A stretch of DNA of 64,000 nt from positions 47,743-111,742 of the forward strand of contig CAYOAP010000012.1 of NCBI GenBank assembly GCA_964401995.1, given 5' to 3'. Source of the DNA: DATCBF01 sp964401995. Lineage in GTDB: Bacteria; Actinomycetota; Thermoleophilia; Solirubrobacterales; 70-9. The first letter of the stretch is position 1, and the number at the start of each line of letters is the position of its first letter. Positions 16,691-26,960 of the stretch are shown piece after piece. The notes below the pieces were generated by a model that saw nothing but the letters and a program-made list of their open reading frames with translations, was not told the DNA's origin and ran no database searches. Position numbers and translations under genes: made by a program.

Positions 16691-17827
16691 GTGTCTCCGG
16701 AGGATTCGGCGAACGAAAACGGCGTCGTCGAGCTGCCGCTGCTCACGACGCGGCGGCTGGTTCAGACGCTGATCCTCATCCTGGCGCTGCTGGTCGGGAT
16801 CTACTTCCTCTTCCCGAAGCTGGTCGGGCTCGGCGACGCGGTCAGCAAGCTGGGCGATGCCCAGCCGATCTGGATCGTGGTCGCGATCGGCTTCAACGTC
16901 GTCGCCTTCGCCACCTACACCGCGCTCTTCAAGGCGGTCGTCGGCGGCAACGCGCTGCGGCTGAGCTGGAGGGAGACCTACGAGATCAACATGGCCGGGC
17001 TGGCGGCGACGCTGCTCTTCTCGGCCGGCGGCGCCGGCGGCATTGCCCTCACCTACTGGGCGCTGCGCAAGGCGGGCATGCGGACCCGTGACGTCGCCCG
17101 GCGGATGGTCGCCTTCATCACCCTCCATTACGCCTTTTACCCAATTGCCCTGATCGTCTTCGGCATCCTCCTGCGCACCGGCGTCCTCCATGGCAACCGC
17201 TCGGTCGAGCTGACGATCGTCCCGGCCGGGGTGGCGGGGCTGCTGCTGGCGTTTGGGGTCCTGATCGCTCTGATTCCCAAAGACCTGGGATTGCGCATCG
17301 CTCCCTTTGCCCGCGGCGAGCGTGGCACCGCGATGGCGCAAAAACTCGCCAAACTGCCGGCCACGGTGGGGGAAGGGTTCCGCTTCGCCCTCGGGCTCTT
17401 CGCCCATCCCTCGCGCGGCGGCCTGGCGGTGCTTGGCGCCGCCGGCTTCTGGGCCGCCAACATCGGCATCCTCTGGGCCGCCTTCCACGCTTTCGGCGTC
17501 CACGTCCCGCTTGCGGTCGTCGTCCAGGGCTTCTTCCTCGGCATGGTCGCCAACCTCTTCCCGCTGGCCCCGGCCGGAGTCGGCGCGGTCGACGCCGGGA
17601 TGATCGGCGCCTTCGTCCTCTTCGGCCTGCCCGAGGACACGATCTTCCCGGCGGTCCTGATCTACCGCCTGGTCGCCTTCTGGATGCCGATCCCCTTCGG
17701 CGTCGTCGCCTTCTTCCAGCTGCGCAAGACGGTCCAGGTCTGGGAGGACACGGAACTGCCGATCGAACGCGGTGGGACTGCTCCGGCTCCCTTCGAGGCA
17801 GTCCCGGTGGGTGACTCGGCGGACTAG
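16691..17827 (+). CDS. UPF0104/AglD2-type integral membrane protein (flippase-like)
   Basis: 378 residues from the GTG at 16691, with about eight membrane helices. The pattern matches the LPG-synthase transmembrane/UPF0104 family: YEINMAGLAATLLFSAGGAG near the middle, and FFLGMVANLFPLAPAGVGAVDAGM with IYRLVAFWMPIPFG near the end. Family members flip or synthesise lipids. There is no cytosolic aminoacyl-transfer domain, so a lipid transport role is more likely. Probably co-transcribed with the PAP2 gene. Confidence 0.82.
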   Translation: MSPEDSANENGVVELPLLTTRRLVQTLILILALLVGIYFLFPKLVGLGDAVSKLGDAQPIWIVVAIGFNVVAFATYTALFKAVVGGNALRLSWRETYEINMAGLAATLLFSAGGAGGIALTYWALRKAGMRTRDVARRMVAFITLHYAFYPIALIVFGILLRTGVLHGNRSVELTIVPAGVAGLLLAFGVLIALIPKDLGLRIAPFARGERGTAMAQKLAKLPATVGEGFRFALGLFAHPSRGGLAVLGAAGFWAANIGILWAAFHAFGVHVPLAVVVQGFFLGMVANLFPLAPAGVGAVDAGMIGAFVLFGLPEDTIFPAVLIYRLVAFWMPIPFGVVAFFQLRKTVQVWEDTELPIERGGTAPAPFEAVPVGDSAD

Positions 17828-17911
17828 CTCGACCCTCCTGATGGGAGCCGGTGGGAACCCGGCATAAGATGCGCAATCCCTGAAAACACTTTCGTATTTG
17901 GAGGAAGCGCA

Positions 17912-18223
17912 ATGAGGAAAGCTCTCGTCACGGCGGTCGTCGCCGCGCTTGGTGCCCTGTTCATCTCGGCCCTGCCCTCACTTGCCGCGGCAAGTGACAA
18001 GGACTGTGCGGACTTTTCGACGCAGCGCGCGGCGCAGGTCTTTTTCCTCAAGCACGGTGGGCCGCGCTACGACCCCGATCGTCTCGACGGTGACGATGAC
18101 GGGGTTGCCTGCGAGGACAATCGGTGCCCCTGCTACTACAAGAAGCATCTACCGCGACTGGCTAGGCTGGACGCTGATCGGCCGCTTCATTTCGGAGTCG
18201 AAGAGCGCTACTATAAAAAGTAA
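17912..18223 (+). CDS. Secreted excalibur-domain protein
   Basis: 103 residues. A signal peptide (ALVTAVVAALGALFISALPS, then LAAAS) precedes an excalibur calcium-binding domain: KDCADFSTQRAAQVFF, then DPDRLDGDDDGVACEDN. The DxDxDG-type loop binds calcium. After it a Cys-Pro-Cys and a basic tail follow. A GGAGG ribosome site precedes the ATG. It is probably extracellular; the role of such domains is generally unknown. Confidence 0.88.
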   Translation: MRKALVTAVVAALGALFISALPSLAAASDKDCADFSTQRAAQVFFLKHGGPRYDPDRLDGDDDGVACEDNRCPCYYKKHLPRLARLDADRPLHFGVEERYYKK

Positions 18224-18249
18224 AGTATTAGACTTTCAGGCGGCGAAAT

Positions 18250-19257
18250 ATGGCTGAGCAGAAGATTGAGAATGTGATCATCGTCGGGGGCGGGCCCTCC
18301 GGCTACACGGCTGCGCTCTACACGGCGCGGGCCAACCTTGAGCCCCTCGTCTTCGAGGGCTTCCAGTGGGGCGGCCAGCTGCAGAACACGACCGATGTCG
18401 AGAACTACCCGGGCTACCCCGAGGGGATCATGGGGCCGGAGATGATGACCCAGTTCCGCGCCCAGGCCGAGCGTTTCGGCACCCGCTTCGTGACTGACGA
18501 TGTCGACCGGGTCGAGCTTTCCGACGGCGGCATCCAGAAGGTCTTCCTCGGCGACGAGGAGCACCTCGCCAAAACGATCATTCTCGCGATGGGGGCCGAG
18601 CCACGGCGGCTCGGGGTGCCCGGCGAGATGGAGCTCGGCGGCCGCGGCGTCTCCACTTGCGGCGTCTGCGACGGGGCTTTCTTCAAGGATCAGAAAGTGG
18701 TCGTGATCGGCGGCGGCGACTCGGCGATGGAGGACTCGATCTTCATCTCCAAATTCGCCAGCGACCTGACGATCGTCAACCGCCGCGATGACTTCCGCGC
18801 CTCCAAGATCATGTTCGACCGGGCGCGCGAGCAGGGCAACATCAGCCTCAAGACGCCCTACGTGCCGGAGGAGTTCGTCGCCGGCGAGAGCGGCAAACTC
18901 GATCGCATCCGGGTGCGCAACGCCGAGACCGGCGAGCAGGAGGAGATCGAGACCAACGGCGCCTTCGTCGCGATCGGCCACATCCCCAAATCAGAGATCG
19001 TCACTGGCCAGGTCGACACCGACGAGGACGGCTACATCGTCACCCAGCCCGGCTCGACCCGGACCAACCTCGGTGGCGTCTTCGCCGTCGGCGACGTCGT
19101 CGACCACACCTACCGCCAGGCCGTCACCGCGGCTGGCACCGGCTGCATGGGCGCGCTCGACGCCGAGTGGTACCTGCGCGACACGCCGCCCTCGCCCGAG
19201 GCGCACTGGATGCCCGGTGGCGAGCCGGCAGAGATCGCCCCGACGCCTGGTTCTTAG
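18250..19257 (+). CDS. trxB: Thioredoxin-disulfide reductase
   Basis: 335 residues. FAD-binding GGGPSGYTAALYTARA is at the N-terminus, the redox-active CxxC is Cys137-Gly-Val-Cys140, the NADPH-binding motif is GGGDSAMEDSIF, and the C-terminal FAD motif is GVFAVGDVVD. It reduces thioredoxin using NADPH. The C-terminal extension of about 20 residues after the FAD domain is short and Pro-rich. It overlaps the end of the convergent VOC gene by 4 bases. Confidence 0.95.
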   Translation: MAEQKIENVIIVGGGPSGYTAALYTARANLEPLVFEGFQWGGQLQNTTDVENYPGYPEGIMGPEMMTQFRAQAERFGTRFVTDDVDRVELSDGGIQKVFLGDEEHLAKTIILAMGAEPRRLGVPGEMELGGRGVSTCGVCDGAFFKDQKVVVIGGGDSAMEDSIFISKFASDLTIVNRRDDFRASKIMFDRAREQGNISLKTPYVPEEFVAGESGKLDRIRVRNAETGEQEEIETNGAFVAIGHIPKSEIVTGQVDTDEDGYIVTQPGSTRTNLGGVFAVGDVVDHTYRQAVTAAGTGCMGALDAEWYLRDTPPSPEAHWMPGGEPAEIAPTPGS

Positions 19258-19592
19258 CTCGCGCTTGGTTTGGCCGCGAGGGCGAAGGGGCTGCCCTCGG
19301 AGTCGCGGCAGATTGCCCAGCGCTCTCCTGGGTGGACGATTGAACCGCCGTGCTCCTTGACCCGCTCCATCGCGGCCTCGATGTCGGCGACGGTGAAGTA
19401 AGGGAGGGAGGCGGTGTCGCCCGGACCACGGCCGCGCTCGTGGACTCCGAGCCGCAGATCGCCCGACTCCGCTTCCCAGCCTGAGCCCATCTCGGCCGGC
19501 CGAGGCGCCAGCTCGACGTCGAGCACGCCGCGCCAGAAGGCGAGGGCGCGTTCTGCGTCGTCGGCCGGAAACTCGATCAATGGAGAGGGCAT
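19254..19592 (-). CDS. VOC (glyoxalase-like) family protein
   Basis: 112 residues forming one pair of beta-alpha-beta-beta-beta modules: IEFPADDAERALAFWRGVL at the start, and VADIEAAMERVKEHGG with RWAICRDSEGSPFALA at the end. The usual metal ligands are only partly evident, with no His at the first strand, so it may be a non-catalytic or binding member. Convergent with trxB, divergent from the UBP zinc-finger gene. Confidence 0.8.
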   Translation of the reverse strand: MPSPLIEFPADDAERALAFWRGVLDVELAPRPAEMGSGWEAESGDLRLGVHERGRGPGDTASLPYFTVADIEAAMERVKEHGGSIVHPGERWAICRDSEGSPFALAAKPSAS

Positions 19593-19615
19593 GGGTTCAG
19601 TATGGTCGAAGGACG

Positions 19616-19888
19616 GTGGCTTCCTGCACTCACCTCGATGCGGTCGAGCACTTCGACCTTCCGGCTGAGGTTGCTGGCTGCGAGGAGTGCCTGGCGCAGG
19701 GGATGCAGTGGGTCCACCTGCGCATGTGCCAGAGCTGCGGGCACATCGGCTGCTGCGACAACTCGGTCGGCAAACATGCGACTGCGCACAATCGCGAGAC
19801 CGGCCATCCGATCATCCGCTCGGCCGAGCCCGGCGAAGACTGGAGCTGGTGCTACGTCGACGAGGTGATGTTCCGGCTCGAGCACTGA
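19616..19888 (+). CDS. UBP-type zinc-finger protein
   Basis: 90 residues from a GTG at 19616, chosen because GAAGGA precedes it and the longer frame would overlap the divergent gene. It is a stand-alone UBP zinc finger: CTHLDAVEHF, GCEECLAQGMQWVHLRMCQSC (shown in part), GCCDNSVGKHATAHNRETGHP. All Cys and His ligands are present. In eukaryotes this fold binds ubiquitin C-termini; bacterial single-domain versions are common in actinobacteria and their partner is unknown. Confidence 0.85.
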   Translation: MASCTHLDAVEHFDLPAEVAGCEECLAQGMQWVHLRMCQSCGHIGCCDNSVGKHATAHNRETGHPIIRSAEPGEDWSWCYVDEVMFRLEH

Positions 19889-19904
19889 GGCGCCCGAGGG
19901 CGCC

Positions 19905-21122
19905 TCAGCCGAGCGCCTCGGGAAGCGAGACGCCACGCTCGGCCGCGTCGCGCAGGAGCGGCGCCGGCGCATAGGCCTCGCCGTGCTTCTGGCGCAGGTC
20001 TTCGAGCAAAGCCAGTGCCCGGCCGACGCCGATCAGCTCGGCGAACTCGAGCGGGCCGAGCGGCCAGTTGAAGCCAAGCCGCATCGCCGTGTTCATGTCG
20101 ACGGGAGAGCAGATCCGCTCTTCCAGGGCGAAGGCCGCCTCGTTGGTGATCTGGGCGATCGTCCGCGGCAGGATCAGCTCGCCGTTTGGCGCGATCCTCG
20201 CCAGCTCGCCCGGGTCGAGGGTGGGCGCCGCGATCCCGAGATCCGGATCCGGATCGTCGACGACGTGGCCGCCGTACTCGTAGAAGCCATGGCCGATCTT
20301 GCGGCCGAGCCGGTCGGCGGCGACCAGCTCTTCCTGGATCGCGCTCGGCCGCCAGCGCTCTGGCTTCCCTCCCTGCGAGTAGAAGGAGCGGGCGACACTG
20401 AGGTTGACGTCGAGGCCGATTAGGTCGATCAGCTCGAACGGGCCCATCCGGAAGCCGCCGCCGAGGCGGCAGACGCGGTCGATCGTCTGCGGCTCGGCGA
20501 GTCCCTGCTCGAGCATCCGCAGTGCCTCCAGCCCATAGGGGCGGGCGAGGCGGTTGGCGACGAAGCCGATGCTGTCTTTGGCCTGGATCGGCGTGCGGCC
20601 CATGCTGATGCCGACCTCGGCGATCGTCTCCAGCACCGCCTGGCTGGACTCTGAGCCGGCGACGATCTCGACTAGCTTCATCAGCGGCGGCGGGTTGAAG
20701 AAGTGCATGCCGACGACGCGCTCGGGGTGGGGGACGTCGGCGGCGATCGCGCTGATCGAGAGCGAGGAGGTGTTGCTGGCCAGGATCGCTTCCGGCCCGC
20801 AGACCTCGGCCAGGGAGCGGAAGAGCTTGCGCTTGAGGTCAAGGTCCTCGGGCGCGGCCTCGATGATTAGGTCGCAGGTGGCGAGATCGTCGATGCTGTG
20901 GGCGCTCTCCAGCCGGTCGATCGCCGCTTCCGCTTCCTCCTCGTTCCAGAGCCCGCGCTCGACCCCGCGTGAGAGGTCCTCGCCGAAGCGCATTTCGCCA
21001 CCCTCGCGCGCCACCGGGTCGGGATCGTGGATCGTGGTCACAAATCCGCCCAGGGTGGTGAGCTGGGCGATGCCCGAGCCCATCGTGCCGGCCCCGATGA
21101 TGCCGATGTGGGCGATCGTCAC
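19905..21122 (-). CDS. 3-hydroxyacyl-CoA dehydrogenase
   Basis: 405 residues. NAD-binding motif GIIGAGTMGSGIAQ at the N-terminus; catalytic His in MHFFNPPPLMKLVEIV; two copies of the helical C-terminal domain (FVANRLARPYG... and a second from about residue 290). It oxidises 3-hydroxyacyl-CoA in beta-oxidation. The GTG start overlaps the enoyl-CoA hydratase stop (GTGA). Last gene of the operon 25104 to 19905. Confidence 0.93.
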   Translation of the reverse strand: MTIAHIGIIGAGTMGSGIAQLTTLGGFVTTIHDPDPVAREGGEMRFGEDLSRGVERGLWNEEEAEAAIDRLESAHSIDDLATCDLIIEAAPEDLDLKRKLFRSLAEVCGPEAILASNTSSLSISAIAADVPHPERVVGMHFFNPPPLMKLVEIVAGSESSQAVLETIAEVGISMGRTPIQAKDSIGFVANRLARPYGLEALRMLEQGLAEPQTIDRVCRLGGGFRMGPFELIDLIGLDVNLSVARSFYSQGGKPERWRPSAIQEELVAADRLGRKIGHGFYEYGGHVVDDPDPDLGIAAPTLDPGELARIAPNGELILPRTIAQITNEAAFALEERICSPVDMNTAMRLGFNWPLGPLEFAELIGVGRALALLEDLRQKHGEAYAPAPLLRDAAERGVSLPEALG

Positions 21123-21889
21123 TTGCCCTCGAACCTCGGCTCGCGCTTCTCAAGAAAGGCGCTCATGCCCTCGACCCGGTCCTCGGTCGCCATCGCCAAC
21201 TCGTAGAGCCGGCGCTCGTTCTCCAGCCCGGCGCTCAGCGCTGTCTCCTCGGCGACCAGCACCGCCTGCTTGGCGAGGCGGGCGGCGATCGGCGGGCGCG
21301 CGGCCACTTCCCCGGCGAGCGCCATCGCCTCCTGCAGCCACTCGCTCTCCGGCGCGACCCGGTTGACGAGGCCCAGCTCCAGCGCCTTGGCGGCATCGAA
21401 GCGGCTGCCGGTCAGCACATACTCCATCGCCCGCTGCTTGCCCAGCACCCGCGCCAGGCGCTGGCTGCCACCGCCGCCGGGGATGATTCCCAGGGTTATC
21501 TCGGGCTGGCCGAACTGCGCCGTCTCGGAGGCGACGATCATGTCGCAGGCCAGGGCCAGCTCACAGCCGCCGCCCAGGGCGAAGCCGGAGACAGCGGCGA
21601 CCAGCGGCGTTTTCAGCTTCGCCAGCCGCTTCCAGAAGTCGGCGGCCGGGTGGTAGAGCGCCTCGGCAAAGCTGCGCTCGCGCATCGCCTTGATGTCAGC
21701 CCCGGCGGCGAAGACCTTGTCGGAGCCGGCGATCACGACGCAGCGGATGGCGGGGTCGGGGTCGAGCCGCTCCAGCTCGGCGGCGAGCTCCTCCATCAGC
21801 TCCGGCGAGAGGGCGTTGCGCGCCTCGGGCCGGTTGAGGCGGAGCAGGGCGACGTGGCCTTCGAGCGAGCTCTCGACCATGTCGCCCAT
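21119..21889 (-). CDS. Enoyl-CoA hydratase/isomerase family protein
   Basis: 256 residues from the ATG at 21889, which follows the acyl-CoA dehydrogenase stop almost directly. Crotonase features: FAAGADIKAM (oxyanion hole and CoA site), GFALGGGCELALACDM, and QPEITLGIIPGGGGSQRL, which carries the two catalytic Glu regions. It hydrates trans-2-enoyl-CoA. Coupled to the dehydrogenase gene by a 4-base overlap. Confidence 0.94.
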   Translation of the reverse strand: MGDMVESSLEGHVALLRLNRPEARNALSPELMEELAAELERLDPDPAIRCVVIAGSDKVFAAGADIKAMRERSFAEALYHPAADFWKRLAKLKTPLVAAVSGFALGGGCELALACDMIVASETAQFGQPEITLGIIPGGGGSQRLARVLGKQRAMEYVLTGSRFDAAKALELGLVNRVAPESEWLQEAMALAGEVAARPPIAARLAKQAVLVAEETALSAGLENERRLYELAMATEDRVEGMSAFLEKREPRFEGK

Positions 21890-21891
21890 GT

Positions 21892-23061
21892 TCAGCTTTC
21901 CTCGAAGGGGAGCATCGCGTTGATCCCGGTCGCAGCGCGGCCGATGATCAGCTTCTGGATCTGCGAGGTCCCCTCGTAGAGGGTCGTCACCCGGGCGTCG
22001 CGCAGGTAGCGCTCGACCGGGTAGTCGTCGACGTAGCCGGCGCCGCCGTGGACCTGGATCGCCAGGTTCGCGCATTCGACCGCCGACTCGGTCGCGTAGA
22101 GCTTGGCGACCGAGGTCTCGGTCGTGTTCGGCTTGCCTTCGTCCTTGAGCGCGCCAGCGCGGTAGACCAGCATCCGCGAGGCGTCGCGCTTGAGGATCAT
22201 GTCGGCGATCATCTCCTGCACTAGCTGGAAGCGGGCGAGGGGGACGCCGAACTGCTTGCGCTCTTTCGAGTAGGCGACCGAGGCGTCGACGCAGCCGTCG
22301 CAGATGCCGACACAGCCGGCGGCGACGCTGTAGCGGCCGTTGTCGAGGGCGCTCATCGCGACCTTGAAGCCGTCGCCCACCGCCCCCAACATCGCGTCCT
22401 CGCCGACCTCGACCTCGTCGAGAGCCAGCGAGGCGGTGTCGGAGGAGCGCAGCCCGAGCTTGCCGTGGATCTCCTGGCTGGAGAAGCCCGCGCTCGCGGT
22501 TGGGACCAGGAAGCAGGCGAGGCCCTTGTGTTTCTTCGCCGGGTCGGTCTGGGCGAAGATCAGCGCCACCTCGGAGAAGTTGCCGAGCGAGATCCACATC
22601 TTCTGGCCGCTGATCGACCAGCCCGAGTCGGTCTTGGTCGCGCGGGTGCGGAGGTTGGCGGCATCGGTGCCGGTGTCGGGCTCGGTCAGGCCGAAGCAGC
22701 CCAGCGCCTCGCCCGAGCAGAGCCGCGGCAGCCACTGCTGCTTCTGCTCCTCGGTCCCCCAGCGCTCGATTGAGCCGGCGACCAGCGAGGTCTGAACGGA
22801 GACGACGGTGCGGGCGGAGGAGTCGCCGCGGCCGACCTGCTCGACGATCAGCCCGTAGCCGATGTAGTCGAGGCCGCGGCCGCCGTACTCTTCGGCGACC
22901 GGCGCCCCGAGGTAGCCGACCTCGCCGAGCTTGCTCGCCAGCTCGCGATCGAAGCGCCCGGCGCGGTCGTTCTCTTTGACCCGGGGGATGATCTCGCGGT
23001 CGGCAAAATCACGCGCCGTTTCGGAGATCAGACGCTGCTCGTCGTTCAGCTGGAAGTCCAT
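21892..23061 (-). CDS. Acyl-CoA dehydrogenase
   Basis: 389 residues. FAD and substrate motifs: CFGLTEPDTGTDAANL and WISLGNFSEVALIFAQ; the catalytic Glu is in LYEGTSQIQKLIIGRAATG near the C-terminus. It performs the first oxidation of beta-oxidation, passing electrons to ETF; an ETF-ubiquinone oxidoreductase is encoded at 48592-50334. The chain-length or branched substrate specificity is not readable from sequence. Confidence 0.94.
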   Translation of the reverse strand: MDFQLNDEQRLISETARDFADREIIPRVKENDRAGRFDRELASKLGEVGYLGAPVAEEYGGRGLDYIGYGLIVEQVGRGDSSARTVVSVQTSLVAGSIERWGTEEQKQQWLPRLCSGEALGCFGLTEPDTGTDAANLRTRATKTDSGWSISGQKMWISLGNFSEVALIFAQTDPAKKHKGLACFLVPTASAGFSSQEIHGKLGLRSSDTASLALDEVEVGEDAMLGAVGDGFKVAMSALDNGRYSVAAGCVGICDGCVDASVAYSKERKQFGVPLARFQLVQEMIADMILKRDASRMLVYRAGALKDEGKPNTTETSVAKLYATESAVECANLAIQVHGGAGYVDDYPVERYLRDARVTTLYEGTSQIQKLIIGRAATGINAMLPFEES

Positions 23062-23095
23062 CTACCTCTGCTTTCTCTCTTTTGCCGTCAAAGGT

Positions 23096-23887
23096 TCAAA
23101 GCTCTTTACCCAGAGTCGCCGCAAACGACTCCTGCGCCTCGCGGGTGCGGGGGCCGGGGGCGGCGGCAAGGTCGGCGCCGTCGATCGCCGCGACGGCCTG
23201 GATCTCGCGCGTGGTCGAGGCGAGGAAGGCCTCGCTGGCGGCCCGCAGGTCGGCGACCGGCCAGATGCCCTCCTCAACCTCGAGCGCCTTGATCAGACGG
23301 TCGCGGGTGATCGACTCAAGCACGCCGGCGTCGAGCGAGGGGGTGCGTAGCGAGCCCTGCGGCGAGACCCAGAAGATCGTCGAGGTCGGCGGCTCCAGCA
23401 CGGTGCCGTCGGGCTGGACCAGGACCGCCTCGTCGGCGCCCTGGGCTTTGGCCAGCCGGGTCGCCTGCATGTTGGCGGCGTAGGAGAGCGACTTGACGCC
23501 GGTCAGGATCACCGACGGCGAGTAGGTGACGGTGGCGAGCCGCAGGGTTTCGGCGTGGGGGGGAAGCGGCTCGGTCGCGGCGATCCGCCGCCCGCCGCGG
23601 GTGACGATCAGGCGCAGCTGGCCGTCGGCGTCGCCGAACTCGCCGAGCAGCATCCCGATCTCACCTTCCAAGGCGGCGCGATCTAACTCAAGCTGGATCG
23701 CTGCCGCCGAGCGCTGCAACCGGTCGAGGTGGTCGCCCAGCGCGAACAGCCGCCCGCCGTAGATCCGGATCACCTCGAAGGCGCCGTCGCCGCGGTAGAG
23801 GCCGTCGTCCTTCAACGGCACCATCGCCTCGCTAGTCAGGCAAATTTTTCCGTCAACACTCGAGAGTTCTTTGAAGGTGGAGGGCAT
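23096..23887 (-). CDS. Class IV PLP-dependent aminotransferase or lyase
   Basis: 263 residues from the ATG at 23887. Fold-type IV signature: LYRGDGAFEVIRIYGGRLF at the N-terminus, the PLP-binding Lys probably in LTGVKSLSYAANM, and DEAVLVQPDGTVLEPPTSTIF around the phosphate site. Members include branched-chain aminotransferase, D-amino acid aminotransferase and aminodeoxychorismate lyase; the sequence does not decide among them. It lies inside the beta-oxidation operon, between thiolase and acyl-CoA dehydrogenase. Confidence 0.85.
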   Translation of the reverse strand: MPSTFKELSSVDGKICLTSEAMVPLKDDGLYRGDGAFEVIRIYGGRLFALGDHLDRLQRSAAAIQLELDRAALEGEIGMLLGEFGDADGQLRLIVTRGGRRIAATEPLPPHAETLRLATVTYSPSVILTGVKSLSYAANMQATRLAKAQGADEAVLVQPDGTVLEPPTSTIFWVSPQGSLRTPSLDAGVLESITRDRLIKALEVEEGIWPVADLRAASEAFLASTTREIQAVAAIDGADLAAAPGPRTREAQESFAATLGKEL

Positions 23888-23904
23888 CTGTGCGCGAGGG
23901 TATC

Positions 23905-25104
<1,200 letters not shown>

Positions 25105-25197
25105 CGGCCTGGATTAAACACGTAACCGTGAATTGGTCTCTGCCGTCGCCCTGGATTGGCCGTCCCCGGCTTGCCCTGCCCCGCGTATCCTTCTGGC

Positions 25198-25500
25198 GTG
25201 GCCTTTCTCTTGGGGACGATTGGCATCGTGGCGTTCATGATCGGCGTCCTGCTCGTGGTCGGCCACTTCTATCCGGGGACCGGCGCCGACCTGGTCGACT
25301 GGACCCCGACCCGCTCGCCCGAAGTCGAGGTCCAGAACGAGATCGACGACATCCGCCAGATGATGGAGGCGCAGAACGAGATGCGCCGCCGCCGGGGCGC
25401 ACCTGAGATAAGCGAGCAGGAGCTGCGCGACCAGGTCGCCGCCGACGAGCGCCGCACCCTGCGCGAACGCGAACGTGGCGGTCCGTTCGAAGCGGCATAG
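25198..25500 (+). CDS. Small single-pass membrane protein
   Basis: 100 residues from the GTG at 25198. One N-terminal helix (FLLGTIGIVAFMIGVLLVV) is followed by a charged helical tail rich in Glu, Arg and Gln. No domain is recognised. It lies between the divergent thiolase operon and the convergent MFS gene. Confidence 0.6.
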   Translation: MAFLLGTIGIVAFMIGVLLVVGHFYPGTGADLVDWTPTRSPEVEVQNEIDDIRQMMEAQNEMRRRRGAPEISEQELRDQVAADERRTLRERERGGPFEAA

Positions 25501-25503
25501 CCG

Positions 25504-26907
25504 CTAGGCGGAGCCGTGCTGGGCGACCAGCTCCGGCTCCGGCGCCTTGCGGGCCGGCACGCCGACCGGGCCGAAGGCCAGGGCCAGCGCCGCGACGCCG
25601 AGCCCGGCGCCGAGTGAGAAGGCCCAGCCCCGCTGCAGCCCGGCCAGCAGGTCGCCCTCCGTGGTGCCGTTTAGCAGCGCGACCAGGACCGCGACCCCGA
25701 TCGCGGCGCCGAGCTGTCGCGCCATCCCGAAGACGGCGGTGCCGGTCGCGAACCGCTCCGGCGGCAGGGCGGCGGTGACGGCCGCGGGCAGGGTCCCCAG
25801 CACCATCCCGACCCCGGCGCCGCCGAGCATGAAGCCGGGCAGGAAGGCAGCGGCGTATTCGGGCTCGGCGCCGACCGAGGCGAGGATCACGGCGAAGCCG
25901 GCGGCGAAGGTGAGGCCGCCGGCGACGGCGACCGGGCGCTGGCCGATGCGGCCGCCGAGGCGTCCGGCGGGGGCGGCGAAGATCGCCGCCATCAGCGGCC
26001 CCGGGGCCAGGGCGAGGCCGGCTTTGAGCGCCGAGTAGCCCCAGACTTCGGTCAGCAGCAGGACCCCGGAGAGCAGCATCGCCCCGAAGCCGGCGAAGAA
26101 GACCATCGCCGCCAGGTTGGCGAGGGCGAAGGAGCGGACCCGCAGCAGCGGCAGCTCGATCACCGGCGCGGGGTGGCGGGCCGAGCGGAAGACGAAGGCG
26201 ACGATCAGCGCCAGCGAGGCGGCGAAGGAACCGAGTGCGCGCGGGTCCGCCCAGCCCCAATCAGGGCCCTTGACGATGCCGAGCGTGAGCAGGCCGATGC
26301 CGAGTGCCAGCTCGGCCGCGCCGAGCAGGTCGGGGCGGCCGTCCTCCGGTTCGCGGACCTCGTCGAGGGCGCGCAGCGCGACCAGCGCGGTGACGATCCC
26401 GATCGGCACGTTGACGACGAAGATCCAGCGCCAGCTCAGCTGCACCAGGAGGCCGCCGATCGGCGGGCCGAGCGCGGCGGCGACGCCGCCGACCGCCGAC
26501 CAGATGCCGATCGCGACGGCGCGCTGCTCGACCGGGAACGCCGGCAGGATCAGGCCCAGGGTGGTCGGCAGCATCATCGCCCCGCCGGCGGCCTGCAGCA
26601 CCCGGGCGCCGACCAAGAAGGGGATCGACGGGGCCACGGCGCAGAGCCCGGAGGCAGCGGAGAAGAGCAGCAGGCCGAGGATGAAGACCCGCTTGCGCCC
26701 GACCCGGTCGGCGATCCGGCCGGCGGGGACGAGCAGCGCCGCGAAGACGATCGCGTAGGCGTTCAGGACCCAGGAGAGGTTGGAGAGGGAGGCCTCGTGG
26801 AAGTCCTTGGCCAGATCCGGGAAGGCGATGTTGACGATGAAGAGATCGAGGCTGGCCATGAAGAGGCCGACTGAGGTGATCAGGAGGACCTTCCAACGCT
26901 GCTCCAT
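25504..26907 (-). CDS. MFS transporter, DHA2 (14-helix) drug efflux family
   Basis: 467 residues from the ATG at 26907. DHA2 features: MASLDLFIVNIAFPDLA in helix 1, LVPAGRIADRVGRKRVFILG (motif A) after helix 2, and RVLQAAGGAMMLPTTLGLIL (motif C region). About 14 helices are predicted. It exports small hydrophobic compounds by proton antiport. Divergent from an HxlR regulator with a CTTGCAA palindrome between them, so it is probably regulated by that protein. Confidence 0.9.
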   Translation of the reverse strand: MEQRWKVLLITSVGLFMASLDLFIVNIAFPDLAKDFHEASLSNLSWVLNAYAIVFAALLVPAGRIADRVGRKRVFILGLLLFSAASGLCAVAPSIPFLVGARVLQAAGGAMMLPTTLGLILPAFPVEQRAVAIGIWSAVGGVAAALGPPIGGLLVQLSWRWIFVVNVPIGIVTALVALRALDEVREPEDGRPDLLGAAELALGIGLLTLGIVKGPDWGWADPRALGSFAASLALIVAFVFRSARHPAPVIELPLLRVRSFALANLAAMVFFAGFGAMLLSGVLLLTEVWGYSALKAGLALAPGPLMAAIFAAPAGRLGGRIGQRPVAVAGGLTFAAGFAVILASVGAEPEYAAAFLPGFMLGGAGVGMVLGTLPAAVTAALPPERFATGTAVFGMARQLGAAIGVAVLVALLNGTTEGDLLAGLQRGWAFSLGAGLGVAALALAFGPVGVPARKAPEPELVAQHGSA

Positions 26908-26926
26908 CGCTGCTCCAATCCAGTGG

Positions 26927-26941
26927 CTTGCAATTTGCAAG
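26927..26941. promoter_or_regulatory. Palindromic operator between MFS and HxlR genes
   Basis: Perfect 7-base arms around one central base: CTTGCAA-T-TTGCAAG. It is 19 bases upstream of the MFS start. A further CTTGCAA half site begins exactly 33 bases later at 26960. HxlR dimers bind such short dyads, so this is the probable operator. Confidence 0.65.
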
Positions 26942-26960
26942 GCACGGTAACAGGTCCGAC

